From contig NZ_JAAEDM010000021.1 of the NCBI RefSeq assembly GCF_018129065.1, positions 1 through 62,593 on the forward strand: 62,593 nucleotides of DNA. The letters are read 5' to 3'. The position numbers and the translations under genes were made by a program. Shown in pieces: positions 39,158 through 51,266 of the stretch. Each line of letters starts with the position of its first letter. Position 1 is the stretch's first letter. This stretch comes from Neoroseomonas soli (GTDB lineage: Bacteria > Pseudomonadota > Alphaproteobacteria > Acetobacterales > Acetobacteraceae). A model generated the notes under the pieces. It was not told the origin of the DNA. It saw only the letters and a list, made by a program, of their open reading frames with translations, and ran no database searches.

Positions 39158-39203
39158 CCCTCTGGGGGATGAATGCGCCACGCGCATGCGCACGACGTAT
39201 TCA

Positions 39204-39276
39204 TGGGCCCGGCAGGACTCGAACCTGCAACCAAACCGTTATGAGCGGTCCGCTCTGACCATTGAGCTACAGGCCC
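39204..39276 (-). tRNA. tRNA with CAU anticodon (Ile2 favoured over Met)
   Basis: Minus-strand cloverleaf of 73 bases. Acceptor GGGCCTG pairs with CGGGCCC (one G-U), D arm GTAGCTCAATGGTCAGAGC, anticodon stem GACCG/CGGTT with loop CTCATAA, and T arm GCAGG-TTCGAGT-CCTGC. The anticodon is CAU and the discriminator is A; CCA is not encoded. C4-G69 and C5-G68 in the acceptor fit the lysidine-modified tRNA-Ile2 read by TilS better than elongator Met, but this is inference. Confidence 0.92.
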
Positions 39277-39385
39277 ACGCACGCCCAGGAATGGCGCGGA
39301 CGCCGCGGCGGCGCAAGCGCCCGAGAGGATGCCGGGCGCCGCCGCCACCGGCAGGCCGGGCGCTCCGGCGGCCTAGCCCGTGGCC

Positions 39386-40648
39386 TCACGCAGCGAGGAA
39401 ATCGAAGGCCGCGAGGGAATGCACCCGCGCCACCGCCTCCAGTTCCGCGACATCGGCCCATTCGTCGGCGCCGCCCATGTTGTGCGGGGTCGGGCCGTAG
39501 ACGACGGTCGGCAGGCCCACCATGCGGAACCAGCGGGCATCCGAACCGCCGACCCGCATGTTCACCGCCACCCTGCCGCCCAGCACCTCCTCGGCCGCGG
39601 CATGCGTCAGGCGGACGATGTCGGCGGCGGGGTCGGTGTGGTTCGGTTCGAAGCGGCGCAGGACGTTCCAGGTGATCCCCGGCAGCGGGTCGAGGCCCGC
39701 ATGCAGCGCCGCCTCGGCCTCGGCGCAGGTCACGCCGACCGGCAGGCGGATGTCGCAGGCGGCCCGCGCCGAGGCCGGCACCAGGTTCGGCGCCGTGCCG
39801 CCCTCGATGCGGCCGATGTTCACGGTGACGCGGCCGAGCACCTCGGCCTCCCCCACCCCGGCGAGCGGTTCGCTGACCGGCTTGGCCGCGGCGATGGCGG
39901 CGGTGACGGCGGGCGGGGCGGCGACCGGCAGGTCCCGCAGGCGCGCCACCGCATCGAGCGCCGCGCGCAGCCGGTCCACCGCATTCTCCCCGAGATGGAC
40001 ATGCGCGCCGTGCGCGGCGCGGCCCGTGGCCTCGACCTCGATCCAGAGGAAGCCCTTCTCCCCGAAGCGCAGCACGCGCGGGCTGCCGGCATCGCCGATG
40101 ACCACCGCCCCGGCGGAGGCGAGGCCCGGCACATGGTCCAGCAGCCATTTCGTCCCCAGCGGGCCCATCGATTCCTCGTCGCCGGCGAGGGTCAGGACCG
40201 CTTCCCCGCGCCAGGCGCCCCGGTGCTGCGCCAGCAGGGCGAAGGCCAGGATCGAGGCCGCGATGCCGCCCTTCATGTCGGCCGCGCCGCGGCCGTAGAG
40301 GCGGCCGTCGCGGACCTCGCCACGCAGCGGGTCCACGGTCCAGGGCAGGGCCTCGTTCACCGGATAGGTATCGAGATGGCCGTTGAAGGCCAGTACCCGC
40401 CCCGACCCGGCGCCGGCGATGCGGGCGACCAGGTTGGTCACATCCGCCGAGGTGGCGTGCAGCGTCACCTCGGCAGCCGGGGCCAGGTCGCGGAGGATGG
40501 CGGCTGCCTCCTGCGCGCAGGCGCGGACGTCTCCGGGCGGGTTGGGAGAGGGCACGGCCATCAGCCGGCGGGCAAGGGCGGTGACCTCCGGCGCACGGGC
40601 GCGGGCGGCGGCGGCGAAGGTGGCGCGGGCATCATCCGGGGCTGGCAT
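39386..40648 (-). CDS. M20 family metallopeptidase (ArgE/DapE-like)
   Basis: Zinc amidohydrolase, probably a deacylase or peptidase. Metal and catalytic residues: H and D in FNGHLDTYPV, D in GRGAADMKGG, E-E in LAGDEESMG, D in VIGDAG, and the final H in GPTPHNMGG. A dimerisation lid domain lies between. Length is 420 aa from the ATG at 40648. The ArgE/DapE/ACY1 family covers several substrates; N-acetylornithine or a peptide are both possible. It is divergent from ppa. Confidence 0.85.
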   Translation of the reverse strand: MPAPDDARATFAAAARARAPEVTALARRLMAVPSPNPPGDVRACAQEAAAILRDLAPAAEVTLHATSADVTNLVARIAGAGSGRVLAFNGHLDTYPVNEALPWTVDPLRGEVRDGRLYGRGAADMKGGIAASILAFALLAQHRGAWRGEAVLTLAGDEESMGPLGTKWLLDHVPGLASAGAVVIGDAGSPRVLRFGEKGFLWIEVEATGRAAHGAHVHLGENAVDRLRAALDAVARLRDLPVAAPPAVTAAIAAAKPVSEPLAGVGEAEVLGRVTVNIGRIEGGTAPNLVPASARAACDIRLPVGVTCAEAEAALHAGLDPLPGITWNVLRRFEPNHTDPAADIVRLTHAAAEEVLGGRVAVNMRVGGSDARWFRMVGLPTVVYGPTPHNMGGADEWADVAELEAVARVHSLAAFDFLAA

Positions 40649-40761
40649 GGCCCGCAGCCTGAGGCCGCCGCGCGCCCGGGCGCAAGCCATGCTGCACTGC
40701 GATTGGCCCCGGCGCGCCACTCTGCTACCAGCCGCGCCGACCCCCACTGGAGTGCAAGCCC

Positions 40762-41292
40762 ATGCGCATCGACGCCATCGCGATCGGCAAGAACCCGCCC
40801 GAGGACGTGAACGTCATCGTCGAGGTCCCGGTCGGCGGGGAGCCCATCAAGTACGAGATGGACAAGGAAGCCGGCACGCTCATCGTCGACCGCTTCCTCT
40901 ACACGCCGATGCGCTACCCCGGGAACTACGGCTTCGTGCCGCACACCCTGTCCGAGGACGGCGACCCGATCGACGTGCTGGTGGCCAATACCCGCCCGAT
41001 CATCCCCGGCGCTGTGATCAACGTCCGGCCGGTGGGCGTGCTGCGCATGGAGGACGATGGCGGCGGGGACGAGAAGATCATCGCCGTGCCGGCGCCGAAG
41101 CTCACCCAGCGCTATGCCCATGTGAAGAACCACACGGACCTGCCGCAGATCACGCTGCAGCAGATCCAGCACTTCTTCGAGCACTACAAGGACCTCGAAC
41201 CCGGCAAGTGGGTGAAGGTGCTGGGCTGGGGCGGCGCGGACGAGGCGCGCAAGCTCATCGTCGAGGCGATCGAGCGCGCGAAGAAGAAATAG
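40762..41292 (+). CDS. ppa: Inorganic pyrophosphatase, soluble family I
   Basis: Hydrolyses pyrophosphate to drive biosynthesis. The active-site aspartates are in DGDPIDVLV (D66, D68, D71), matching D65/D67/D70 of E. coli; [12 protein letters not shown] and [16 protein letters not shown] are also typical. Length is 176 aa, ending in a lysine-rich tail. A membrane-bound pyrophosphatase (hppA) lies 0.8 kb downstream, so two pyrophosphate sinks are clustered, separated by repeats and an AbrB-like gene. Confidence 0.96.
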   Translation: MRIDAIAIGKNPPEDVNVIVEVPVGGEPIKYEMDKEAGTLIVDRFLYTPMRYPGNYGFVPHTLSEDGDPIDVLVANTRPIIPGAVINVRPVGVLRMEDDGGGDEKIIAVPAPKLTQRYAHVKNHTDLPQITLQQIQHFFEHYKDLEPGKWVKVLGWGGADEARKLIVEAIERAKKK

Positions 41293-41350
41293 GCGCCTGA
41301 GCGGGAGGGGCGTTGGCTGCGGGGCCGAAAGGCCACGCTGCGACCGGACT

Positions 41351-41539
41351 GGAGGGGCGCCGCTTCTCCGAACCTCCGCGCCAGAGGCCGAAAGGCCACC
41401 CAGCGACCGGACCGGAGGGGCGCCGCCCCTCCGAACCTCCGCGCCAGAGGCCGAAAGGCCGCGCTGCGACCGGCCCGGAGGGGCGCCGCCCCTCCGGGCC
41501 TCCCCGCCAGAGGCCGAGAGGCCTCTGGACACCATTTAC
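41351..41539 (+). repeat. Tandem array of family A repeats, 63-bp period, three copies
   Basis: Units start at 41351, 41414 and 41477, exactly 63 bases apart. Each begins GGAGGGGCGCCGC(C/T)(C/T)CTCC, continues with GAACCTCCGCGCCAGAGG or a variant, and ends with GGCCGAAAGGCC and GCGACCGG. A degenerate partial unit precedes at about 41303-41350. The last unit ends in a perfect hairpin, CCAGAGGCC / GGCCTCTGG (41507-41528). No spacers of CRISPR type are present. The array fills the 270-base gap after ppa. Confidence 0.88.
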
Positions 41540-41566
41540 AAATTTAGGATTTTAGTCCTTTAATGG
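41529..41566 (+). promoter_or_regulatory. AT-rich candidate promoter of the AbrB-like gene
   Basis: An abrupt AT-rich patch. TTTACA (41535-41540) and TTTAAT (41559-41564) are spaced 18 bases and resemble -35 and -10 boxes. An imperfect inverted repeat, TTAGGA...TCCTTTAA, lies between and could be an operator. If this is the promoter, the message would start about 8-10 bases past the first ATG, favouring the ATG at 41578. Confidence 0.4.
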
Positions 41567-41838
41567 CGGCTCCGAGGATGGAGGTCGCCTTGGCGGAACG
41601 CGCAGTGCTGAAGGTCTCGTCCCAGGGGCAGGTGACGCTGAGGCGCGCCATGCGGGCGGCCCTCGGCAACCCTCGCCACCTGGAGGCCTGGATGGAGAAC
41701 GGCACGCTTCTGCTGCGGCCGGCCGTCTCCGCGACGCTCGCCGAGGCGGAGATGATGTTCGGGAAGCAAGGCATCACCCGCGACGTCCTGGTCGAGGCCC
41801 TGCGCATCCTGAAGCGCAGGCAGACCTCGGACCCATGA
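41563..41838 (+). CDS. Lone AbrB/SpoVT-type DNA-binding protein
   Basis: 91 residues. AVLKVSSQGQVTLRRAMRAA followed by LEAWMENGTLLLRPA is a swapped-hairpin AbrB domain of the antitoxin type, compare the usual KVTSKGQVTIPKEIR and L-L-RP end. The C-terminal segment (AEAEMMFGKQGITRDVLVEALRILKRRQ) would normally contact a toxin, but no PIN, MazF or similar toxin gene follows. A start at 41578 is possible. Lies between repeat arrays, upstream of hppA. Confidence 0.7.
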   Translation: MAAPRMEVALAERAVLKVSSQGQVTLRRAMRAALGNPRHLEAWMENGTLLLRPAVSATLAEAEMMFGKQGITRDVLVEALRILKRRQTSDP

Positions 41839-41890
41839 TCATTTTCCTATAACCCAATACCGCCCACCCGAAAAGCGAAATCCCGAACTC

Positions 41891-41952
41891 CTGGTTTCCA
41901 AAGGCCTCTCGGCCTTTGGCGGGGTGGCCCGGAGGGGCGGCGCCCCTCCGGA
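41891..41952 (-). repeat. Family A repeat upstream of hppA
   Basis: Inverted copy of the murB-embedded element: CCAAAGGCC/GGCCTTTGG (41898-41919) then GGAGGGGCGGCGCCCCTCC (41931-41949). The flank CTGGTTTCC on one side corresponds to GGAAACCGGG next to the murB copy, so the element extends beyond the two palindromes. Confidence 0.85.
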
Positions 41953-42080
41953 AGCCCGTGCCACGCCGCGGGTGCCCCCGTTGCGCGCCCGGCCATTCCC
42001 CCTCTAGCCTTCACCATGGCCTGCGAAAGACGGGCCGGAGCGGCTGGAGCCGCGCACTTATTCCAGGGGGAGTCCACACT

Positions 42081-44204
<2,124 letters not shown>

Positions 44205-44227
44205 GCCGCGGATACCGCGCGACGCTC

Positions 44228-44263
44228 GGGGGCCGGCGGAGCAATCCGCCGGCCCTTCTTCTT
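44228..44263 (+). terminator. Rho-independent terminator of hppA
   Basis: GGCCGGCGGA (44231-44240) and TCCGCCGGCC (44245-44254) form a perfect ten-pair stem with a GCAA tetraloop, extended by G-C at the base and followed by TTCTTCTT. This is the clearest intrinsic terminator in the window. Confidence 0.88.
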
Positions 44264-44352
44264 GCCGCATGACCATTTGGCGACGCCCGTCCATCGCCTG
44301 GCGCCGCTGCTACGATGCCGCCGGTTGCCCTCCCGCCCGGCGAGTCCCCCCC

Positions 44353-45069
44353 TTGCGCTTCCTGACGACCATCCAGGCGCTGCCGATCCTGGACAGCATG
44401 CTCAGCCTCCTCGCGGCCTTCGGGCTCGGCACGCTGGTCGGCATGGAGCGGCAGTTCCGCCAGCGCAGCGCCGGATTGCGGACCAACACGCTGGTGGCGG
44501 TCGGCGCCGCCGCCTTCGTGGACATCGGCCAGCGGCTGGCCGGGGATGCCGAGGCGGTGCGCGTGATCTCCTATGTCGTCTCCGGCATCGGCTTCCTCGG
44601 CGCCGGCGTGATCATGAAGGAAGGGATGAATGTCCGCGGGCTGAACACCGCGGCGACCTTGTGGTGCTCCGCCGCCATCGGCGCCGCCGCCGGATCGGAC
44701 CTGCTGGTGGAAGCCGTCCTGATCACAGTCTTCGTGCTCGCCGGCAACACGATGTTGCGGCCGGTCGTCACCTGGATCGAACGCCTGCCCCTCGACCGCG
44801 TGGCGGTGGAGGCCCGGATCGAGGTGCGGGCGACGACCACGCCCGCGCAGCTTCCGGCGGTGCGCCGGCATCTGATCGATAGGCTCCGGGCCGCCCAATA
44901 CCCGGTCAGCGACATCGAGGTGGCCGAACGGGGCGAGGAGGCAGTGGAGGTCACCGCCGTCCTGGTCAGCACCGCCGTGGTGGTCGCGGAGCTGGAGGCA
45001 GTGGTGGCGCAGCTCGCCCGCCACCCCGGCGTCACCGACGCCGCCTGGGAGAGCAGCGCCCTGGAATAG
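44353..45069 (+). CDS. MgtC/SapB family membrane protein
   Basis: Inner-membrane protein of the MgtC/SapB family, tied to magnesium limitation, acid stress and virulence in other bacteria. [34 protein letters not shown] and [17 protein letters not shown] followed by [19 protein letters not shown] are the conserved membrane core; the C-terminal 80 residues form an ACT-like soluble domain. The TTG at 44353 gives 238 aa; ATG 44269 would extend into the hppA terminator region, and ATG 44398 is a short alternative. Confidence 0.82.
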   Translation: MRFLTTIQALPILDSMLSLLAAFGLGTLVGMERQFRQRSAGLRTNTLVAVGAAAFVDIGQRLAGDAEAVRVISYVVSGIGFLGAGVIMKEGMNVRGLNTAATLWCSAAIGAAAGSDLLVEAVLITVFVLAGNTMLRPVVTWIERLPLDRVAVEARIEVRATTTPAQLPAVRRHLIDRLRAAQYPVSDIEVAERGEEAVEVTAVLVSTAVVVAELEAVVAQLARHPGVTDAAWESSALE

Positions 45070-45086
45070 CCCCGGCGCGCGGCGCC

Positions 45087-45662
45087 TCAGCGTTCCGCCA
45101 GGTGCGCCGGTACCTTCAGCCCCAGCCGGAGGGGCACCGGCCACACCTCCCGCACCGTCCGCAGCCGCTGGAAGCCCGCGGCGAGGTAGGCCGGCAGGGC
45201 GCGCGGATGGTCGGCCGTGCAGGTGTTCACCGTCACCGCCGGCCGCCGCGACGCCCAGGCCGTGTCCACCGCATGGCGCAGGAAGGCGCGGCCGAGGCCG
45301 GTGCCGATCGCCCAGGGCATCAGCCCGAAATAGGCGAGGTTGACCGTCTGCGGATTGCGGCGGTCGAGTTCGTAGAACCCCGCCGGCTCGCCGTCCTTCA
45401 TCAGCACATGGACCGAGATCGCCGGCAGCGAGAGCAGCGCCGCGAGTTCGGCGTCCGACGCCGTGCGGCGCATCCACCACAGCCAGGGCTCGCCCACCGT
45501 GTCGTAGAGGTAGCGGTAGAAGGGGACGGAGCAGTGGAGCGCATGCTCGACGCGCACCTCCGGCGGCAGCGGGCGCGCCGGCGTGAGGGAGGGCGCCTCC
45601 ATCCGCAGGAAGGTGACATCCACGGTCACGTCCTGCACCGGATCAGCGATGGTCATCGCCAT
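45087..45662 (-). CDS. GNAT family N-acetyltransferase
   Basis: 191 residues. The core is [20 protein letters not shown], then [20 protein letters not shown] as the acetyl-CoA loop, then [20 protein letters not shown] and [12 protein letters not shown]. The N-terminal half ([20 protein letters not shown]) is aromatic-rich and is typical of a GNAT subgroup seen next to rpoD-like loci. Two ATGs (45662, 45656) are possible. It is 86 bases downstream of rpoD on the same strand. Confidence 0.85.
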   Translation of the reverse strand: MAMTIADPVQDVTVDVTFLRMEAPSLTPARPLPPEVRVEHALHCSVPFYRYLYDTVGEPWLWWMRRTASDAELAALLSLPAISVHVLMKDGEPAGFYELDRRNPQTVNLAYFGLMPWAIGTGLGRAFLRHAVDTAWASRRPAVTVNTCTADHPRALPAYLAAGFQRLRTVREVWPVPLRLGLKVPAHLAER

Positions 45663-45748
45663 GGCTCGTGCCCTCCACCCGCGCCGACGAGTCTCGCGGC
45701 GGCGCGGGGCGCTGGTCAACTGGGTTCGTCGGCGCGCGCGGGCGCCGA

Positions 45749-47671
<1,923 letters not shown>

Positions 47672-47697
47672 GCGTTCTCCGCTCCGTCCAACGCTTT

Positions 47698-47725
47698 CGG
47701 GCATCCGATGGTGGCCGGATGCCCG
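47698..47725 (-). promoter_or_regulatory. Hairpin in the dnaG-rpoD intercistronic gap
   Basis: CGGGCATCCG (47698-47707) pairs perfectly with CGGATGCCCG (47716-47725) around eight bases, within the 72-base gap. There is no T-run on the rpoD side, so an RNA-processing or stability site, as known between dnaG and rpoD in E. coli, is more likely than termination. Confidence 0.55.
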
Positions 47726-47743
47726 AGAAAAACTGCCTCTACC

Positions 47744-49543
47744 CTATGCGGCGTCCCCGGACGCCCCCGCAGCCCCTTCCCCGCGGCGGATGGCGTCGAG
47801 CGCCTCCGTCACCAGGATCAACCGGCGCTGTGCCGTCGGATCGTTGGTTTCCGCCAGGATCCTCTGGGCGTCCTGCTGGTCCTCGATCAACTCCGCCTCG
47901 CCGCGCAGGCGGAGGAAGAAATGCCAGAAGCCTTCCTCGACCTCCCCGGGCAGGGCCTCGGGCCGTGCCGCGAGCGGCAGGCCGGCGGGCACCAGCGCCC
48001 AGGCCACCGCATCTTCCAATCCGCAGTCTGCGAGGTGGGCGATCAGCCCTTCCGAGTCAACCCGTTCCACCCCCCCATGCCATGCGAGAATCGCGGCCCG
48101 CAGGTGCGTGGCGGGCCCATCGGGCAGGTCGAGCAGGCCGATTGCCTCCTCCACCTGGGGCAGAAGCCAGGGATGGCGCAGGACGATCGCGAGCAGCATG
48201 CGGGCGCGCTCGGCCCGGACCGGGCCTTCGGCGATGGGCGGGCGGGCCGGGCGCCGGACCGCAGGCCGCGCGCCCCCCGGCCCCTTCCGGCCCGAGGCGA
48301 AGAAGCGGTCGAGCAGCGCCCGCCGGTATTCGGCCGCGAGCGCCTTGTCGGCGATGGCGCCGGCGGCAGCCGTCAGGCGGTTGCGCAGCGCCGCCCGCTG
48401 TTCCGGCGTGGCGGCCGGGTGGCCGCCGACGACCAGGCCATAGAGCGCATCCGACATCGGCCGGGCGGCGTCCAGCACGGCCTGGAAGGCGGTGGGGCCG
48501 CCCCTGGCGGTGAGCGTGTCGGGGTCCTCGCCCGCCGGCAGGGTGGCGAAGCGCAGGGTCCGGTCGGTGGTGATCAGGGGCAGCGCCACCTCGGCCGCCC
48601 GCGCCGCCGCCCGCGCGCCGGCGGCGTCGCCGTCGAAGCAGAGCACCGGTTCGGGCGACAGGCGCCAGAGCTCCTGCAACTGTTCCGGCGTCAGCGCGGT
48701 GCCGAGCGGCGCCACCGCCCCGGTGAAGCCCGCCTGGTGCAGGGCGATGACGTCCATGTAGCCCTCGACGGCGACGACGGTGGCGCCCCGGAAGGCCCCT
48801 TCCCGCGCCAGGTCCAGGCCATAGAGGCCGAGCCGCTTGTGGAACAGCGGCGTCTCCGGGCTGTTGACGTATTTCGGCTGGCCGTCGCCCAGGATGCGTC
48901 CGCCGAAGGCGATCACCCGCCCGCGCCGGTCGCGGATCGGGAACATGACGCGCGCATAGAAGAAGTCGCGCGGCGGGTCGCCGGCCTCGCCGGGACGGAG
49001 CAGGCCGAGTTCGACCAGTTGGCCTTCGGTCACGCCCAGGCCGCGCAAGTCGGCGGCGATCGCCCCGCGCCCCGATGCCGCCCAGCCGAGGGCGAAGTCG
49101 CGGATCGTCTCCTCCTTCAGCCCGCGCCGCAGCAGGTAGTCGAGCGCCGGACGGCCTTCGGGCAGGAAGAGGCGGCGATGAAAGGCCTCGGCCGCCGCGG
49201 CCATGATGGCGTGCAGGTCGCGGGCGTGGCGTTCGCGCTCGACCTCCCGCGCGCTGGGCTTCGGCACCTCCATCCCGGCCTCGGCGGCGAGGCGCTCCAC
49301 CGCCTCGGGGAAGGAGGCGCCTTCGCTGCGCATGACGAAGGTGATGGCATCGCCATGCGCGCCGCAGCCGAAGCAGTGGAAATGATCGTCATAGACGTAG
49401 AAGGAGGGCGTCTTTTCCCCATGGAAGGGGCAGCAGCCCTTCCAGTTGCGGCCGGACTTGGTCAGCCGCGTCTTGCGGCCGATCAGGCCGGGCAGCGGCG
49501 TGCGGACGCGCAGCTCGTCGAGGAAGGCGGGCGGAAGGGCCAT
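47744..49543 (-). CDS. dnaG: DNA primase
   Basis: Makes RNA primers for replication. The zinc-binding domain has CCPFHGEKTPSFYVYDDHFH then CFGCGAHGDAITF; the RNA-polymerase core has RVMFPIRDRRGRVIAFGGRI and the TOPRIM glutamate in VVAVEGYMDVIALHQAG with the acidic CFDGDAAGARA. The C-terminal DnaB-binding helical domain follows. Length is 599 aa from the ATG at 49543; the arginine-rich open frame upstream is not conserved. It is divergent from the DUF3126 gene. Confidence 0.95.
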   Translation of the reverse strand: MALPPAFLDELRVRTPLPGLIGRKTRLTKSGRNWKGCCPFHGEKTPSFYVYDDHFHCFGCGAHGDAITFVMRSEGASFPEAVERLAAEAGMEVPKPSAREVERERHARDLHAIMAAAAEAFHRRLFLPEGRPALDYLLRRGLKEETIRDFALGWAASGRGAIAADLRGLGVTEGQLVELGLLRPGEAGDPPRDFFYARVMFPIRDRRGRVIAFGGRILGDGQPKYVNSPETPLFHKRLGLYGLDLAREGAFRGATVVAVEGYMDVIALHQAGFTGAVAPLGTALTPEQLQELWRLSPEPVLCFDGDAAGARAAARAAEVALPLITTDRTLRFATLPAGEDPDTLTARGGPTAFQAVLDAARPMSDALYGLVVGGHPAATPEQRAALRNRLTAAAGAIADKALAAEYRRALLDRFFASGRKGPGGARPAVRRPARPPIAEGPVRAERARMLLAIVLRHPWLLPQVEEAIGLLDLPDGPATHLRAAILAWHGGVERVDSEGLIAHLADCGLEDAVAWALVPAGLPLAARPEALPGEVEEGFWHFFLRLRGEAELIEDQQDAQRILAETNDPTAQRRLILVTEALDAIRRGEGAAGASGDAA

Positions 49544-49648
49544 GGCGAGCCGTGTCTCATAGCCTCGCCGGCGCCTGCGGCGAAGCGAATTGCGCCGCCG
49601 CGCCACGAGAGGTAATCAGCCGGCCTTCCCGCACATGAGGACACACCA

Positions 49649-49867
49649 ATGACCCCGGCCGAACGCGCCGCCGTACAGGCACATCTCCGCCGCCTCTTCG
49701 GCAACAACCGCATCGTCGTCGCCGCCCCCGAGCGCAAGGGCGCCAGCGTCGAGCTGCGCGTCGGCGACGAGTTCATCGGCACCATCCACCGCGATGCCGA
49801 GGACGGCGAGGTTTCCTACGCCGTGCAGATCGTGGTGCTGTCCGAAGACCTCGAGATGCCGAACTGA
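49649..49867 (+). CDS. DUF3126 family small protein
   Basis: 72 residues, TPAERAAVQAHLRRLFGNNR followed by GDEFIGTIHRDAEDGEVSYA, the pattern of DUF3126, a short alphaproteobacterial family of unknown function. Compact alpha/beta, no membrane segment. Divergent from dnaG with about 105 bases between the start codons, which must hold both promoters. A family B element follows five bases after the stop. Confidence 0.85.
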   Translation: MTPAERAAVQAHLRRLFGNNRIVVAAPERKGASVELRVGDEFIGTIHRDAEDGEVSYAVQIVVLSEDLEMPN

Positions 49868-49872
49868 ACCGT

Positions 49873-49899
49873 GGCGGGGGAGGAAGTCCTCCCCCGGCC
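49873..49899 (+). repeat. Family B repeat 3' of the DUF3126 gene
   Basis: GGCGGGGGAGGAAGTCCTCCCCC then GGCC: arms GGGGGAGGA and TCCTCCCCC around AG. Minimal copy without the pyrimidine tail. Five bases after the stop codon. Confidence 0.7.
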
Positions 49900-49989
49900 G
49901 CGCGTGCCCGCCGCGATCGCGCCGCCGGGGCACGGATGCGAAGGGCTGGCCATCAGGCCAATGCGCCAGCGGGGTCCGGCATTCCGCCT

Positions 49990-50212
49990 AGTGTCCTGCT
50001 CGCGAAGTTCGCTGGATTTCCAGCGAACGAAGCGAACAAGCAGGCCACTGAAAACAACGGCTGCTGGCGTCCGAACGAAGTCCGCAGGATTTCGGAATCG
50101 GGACACCAGAGCGGTTTCCGTTCGCCTCGGCTCACGGACACCGCTCCAGGCCTTTGTTCTTGGGAGCATCTTCACCCGATCAGGTGAGTCCACCTGATCG
50201 GGATCTGCTCTA
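49990..50212. repeat. Family C intergenic repeat, copy 2 (at the doxX stop), with a further long hairpin
   Basis: The gap 49868-50209 contains no gene I can support. 49997-50045 can fold into a long imperfect hairpin (CCTGCT...TTCGCTGG / CCAGCGAA...AGCAGG). 50097-50212 repeats the layout of copy 1 (33169-33288): GTTCGCC-CGGCTCACGGA, then GAGCATCTTCACCCGATCAG and a stem CCGATCAGGTG/CACCTGATCGG, ending GGATCTGCTCTA. The final CTA is the doxX stop TAG on the minus strand, and the stem would terminate doxX. Confidence 0.82.
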
Positions 50213-50632
50213 GGACCGAAGCCGGGCTTCCAGCGAGTACCTGCCCGGACCCGTCACGTAGAGCAGCAGGAACGCGGCGATGATGCTGATGTTCTTGTAG
50301 AAGTTGATCGCGTTCGCATAGCGGTCCGCGCCCTCCATCGTCCAGAACGGGTGGCCGATGATCGCGGTGCCCAGCGTGAACAGCGCGAGCCCGAGCGCGA
50401 TCGGTCGCGTCCAGACCCCGACGGCAATGGCGAGCGCGCCGAGAAGCTCGACCGCGGTCGCCACCAAGGCGGTGATCGACGGCACGGGGGCGCCGACACG
50501 CTCCATATAGGCAATGGTCCCGGAGAAATTCGTCAGCTTGCCCCAGCCGGAGACGGCGAAGAGCAGGACGAGCAGGATGCGGGCCACGAGGATCGCCTCG
50601 TCCCTGGCCCTGCCGGGCTCCGACCCCATCAT
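50210..50632 (-). CDS. DoxX family membrane protein
   Basis: 140 residues, four membrane helices. AILVARILLVLLFAVSGWGK and a later segment with PSITALVATAVELLGALAIA, then GHPFWTMEGADR with NFYKNISIIAAFLLL, are the DoxX/DUF417-like pattern. Some DoxX proteins take part in redox or thiosulfate handling; no such partner is near. Two ATGs in tandem at the start. The stop codon is the last triplet of a family C repeat. Confidence 0.85.
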   Translation of the reverse strand: MMGSEPGRARDEAILVARILLVLLFAVSGWGKLTNFSGTIAYMERVGAPVPSITALVATAVELLGALAIAVGVWTRPIALGLALFTLGTAIIGHPFWTMEGADRYANAINFYKNISIIAAFLLLYVTGPGRYSLEARLRS

Positions 50633-50661
50633 GGCTTGCCTCCCTTGCCCCGGGCGTGACC

Positions 50662-51174
50662 TCAGTGGATCTTCCTCGGCCGGTCCGGGATGAGGAAGAC
50701 CGAGGCCAGCGCGAACATCACGAAGGCGAGCAGGCCCAGGACCCAGGGCGTGATGCCGGGACCCGCGGCGACCGCGGCGGCCGGCCGCACATTGGCCGGG
50801 TTGCCGGGGTCATAGACCACGACCAGCCGCCGGCCGCGCGGCCATTCCGACGGGTCGGCCGAGACGCCCGAGGTCGCCTCCACCTTCCGCCCCTCCGGCG
50901 TGGCGAACTGGAAGACCGGATACCGGGTGGTGCTGCGCCTGCCGCGGACCTCCTCGTAGCGGAGGATCACCGCCTCCGCCCGCTGCCCATGGGTGTCGAG
51001 GGCCCAGTAGGCGTCAGCCTGCGACCAGGCATGCCAGGCGAAGAGCACGCCCAGCCCCGCGAAGAACGCCAGGTAGATCCAGCGGGACGTGCGCGACGGC
51101 GGCGCGCCCCTGGCATGCCCGCCGCGCCCTGCCGGCGCGGGATGGGGATTTGGGGCAGGAACCGTGACAGCCAT
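50662..51174 (-). CDS. DUF3592 domain membrane protein
   Basis: 170 residues with membrane helices at about 33-50 and near the C-terminus (WVLGLLAFVMFALASVFLI). The soluble middle, GQRAEAVILRYEEVRG, then TRYPVFQFATPEGR, then GRRLVVVYDPGNPANVRP, is typical of DUF3592, a small extracytoplasmic beta domain of unknown function. It is upstream of doxX on the same strand, 29 bases apart, so co-transcription is likely. Confidence 0.82.
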   Translation of the reverse strand: MAVTVPAPNPHPAPAGRGGHARGAPPSRTSRWIYLAFFAGLGVLFAWHAWSQADAYWALDTHGQRAEAVILRYEEVRGRRSTTRYPVFQFATPEGRKVEATSGVSADPSEWPRGRRLVVVYDPGNPANVRPAAAVAAGPGITPWVLGLLAFVMFALASVFLIPDRPRKIH

Positions 51175-51266
51175 GATGCCGCACCCTCCCGCGGGAAGGC
51201 GCGGCGGCCGTCCCGCACGGTGAGATTACCGCGCGGACGGGTGCCGAAACAATCGAAACGGTGGCC

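Noticed and set aside
38921-39203. Possible gene between ettA and the tRNA
   Set aside because: Open frames here are short, arginine-rich and lack ribosome sites; only the GCGCATGCGC palindrome and a weak hairpin stand out.
39127-39348. Short minus-strand frame over the tRNA (reads VAQWSERTAHNGLVAGSSPA)
   Set aside because: This peptide is the usual false translation of a tRNA gene and its flanks.
41351-41539. Regularly spaced repeats suggesting a CRISPR array
   Set aside because: The 63-bp units are nearly identical over their whole length, so there are no unique spacers, and no cas genes are present. They are tandem family A elements.
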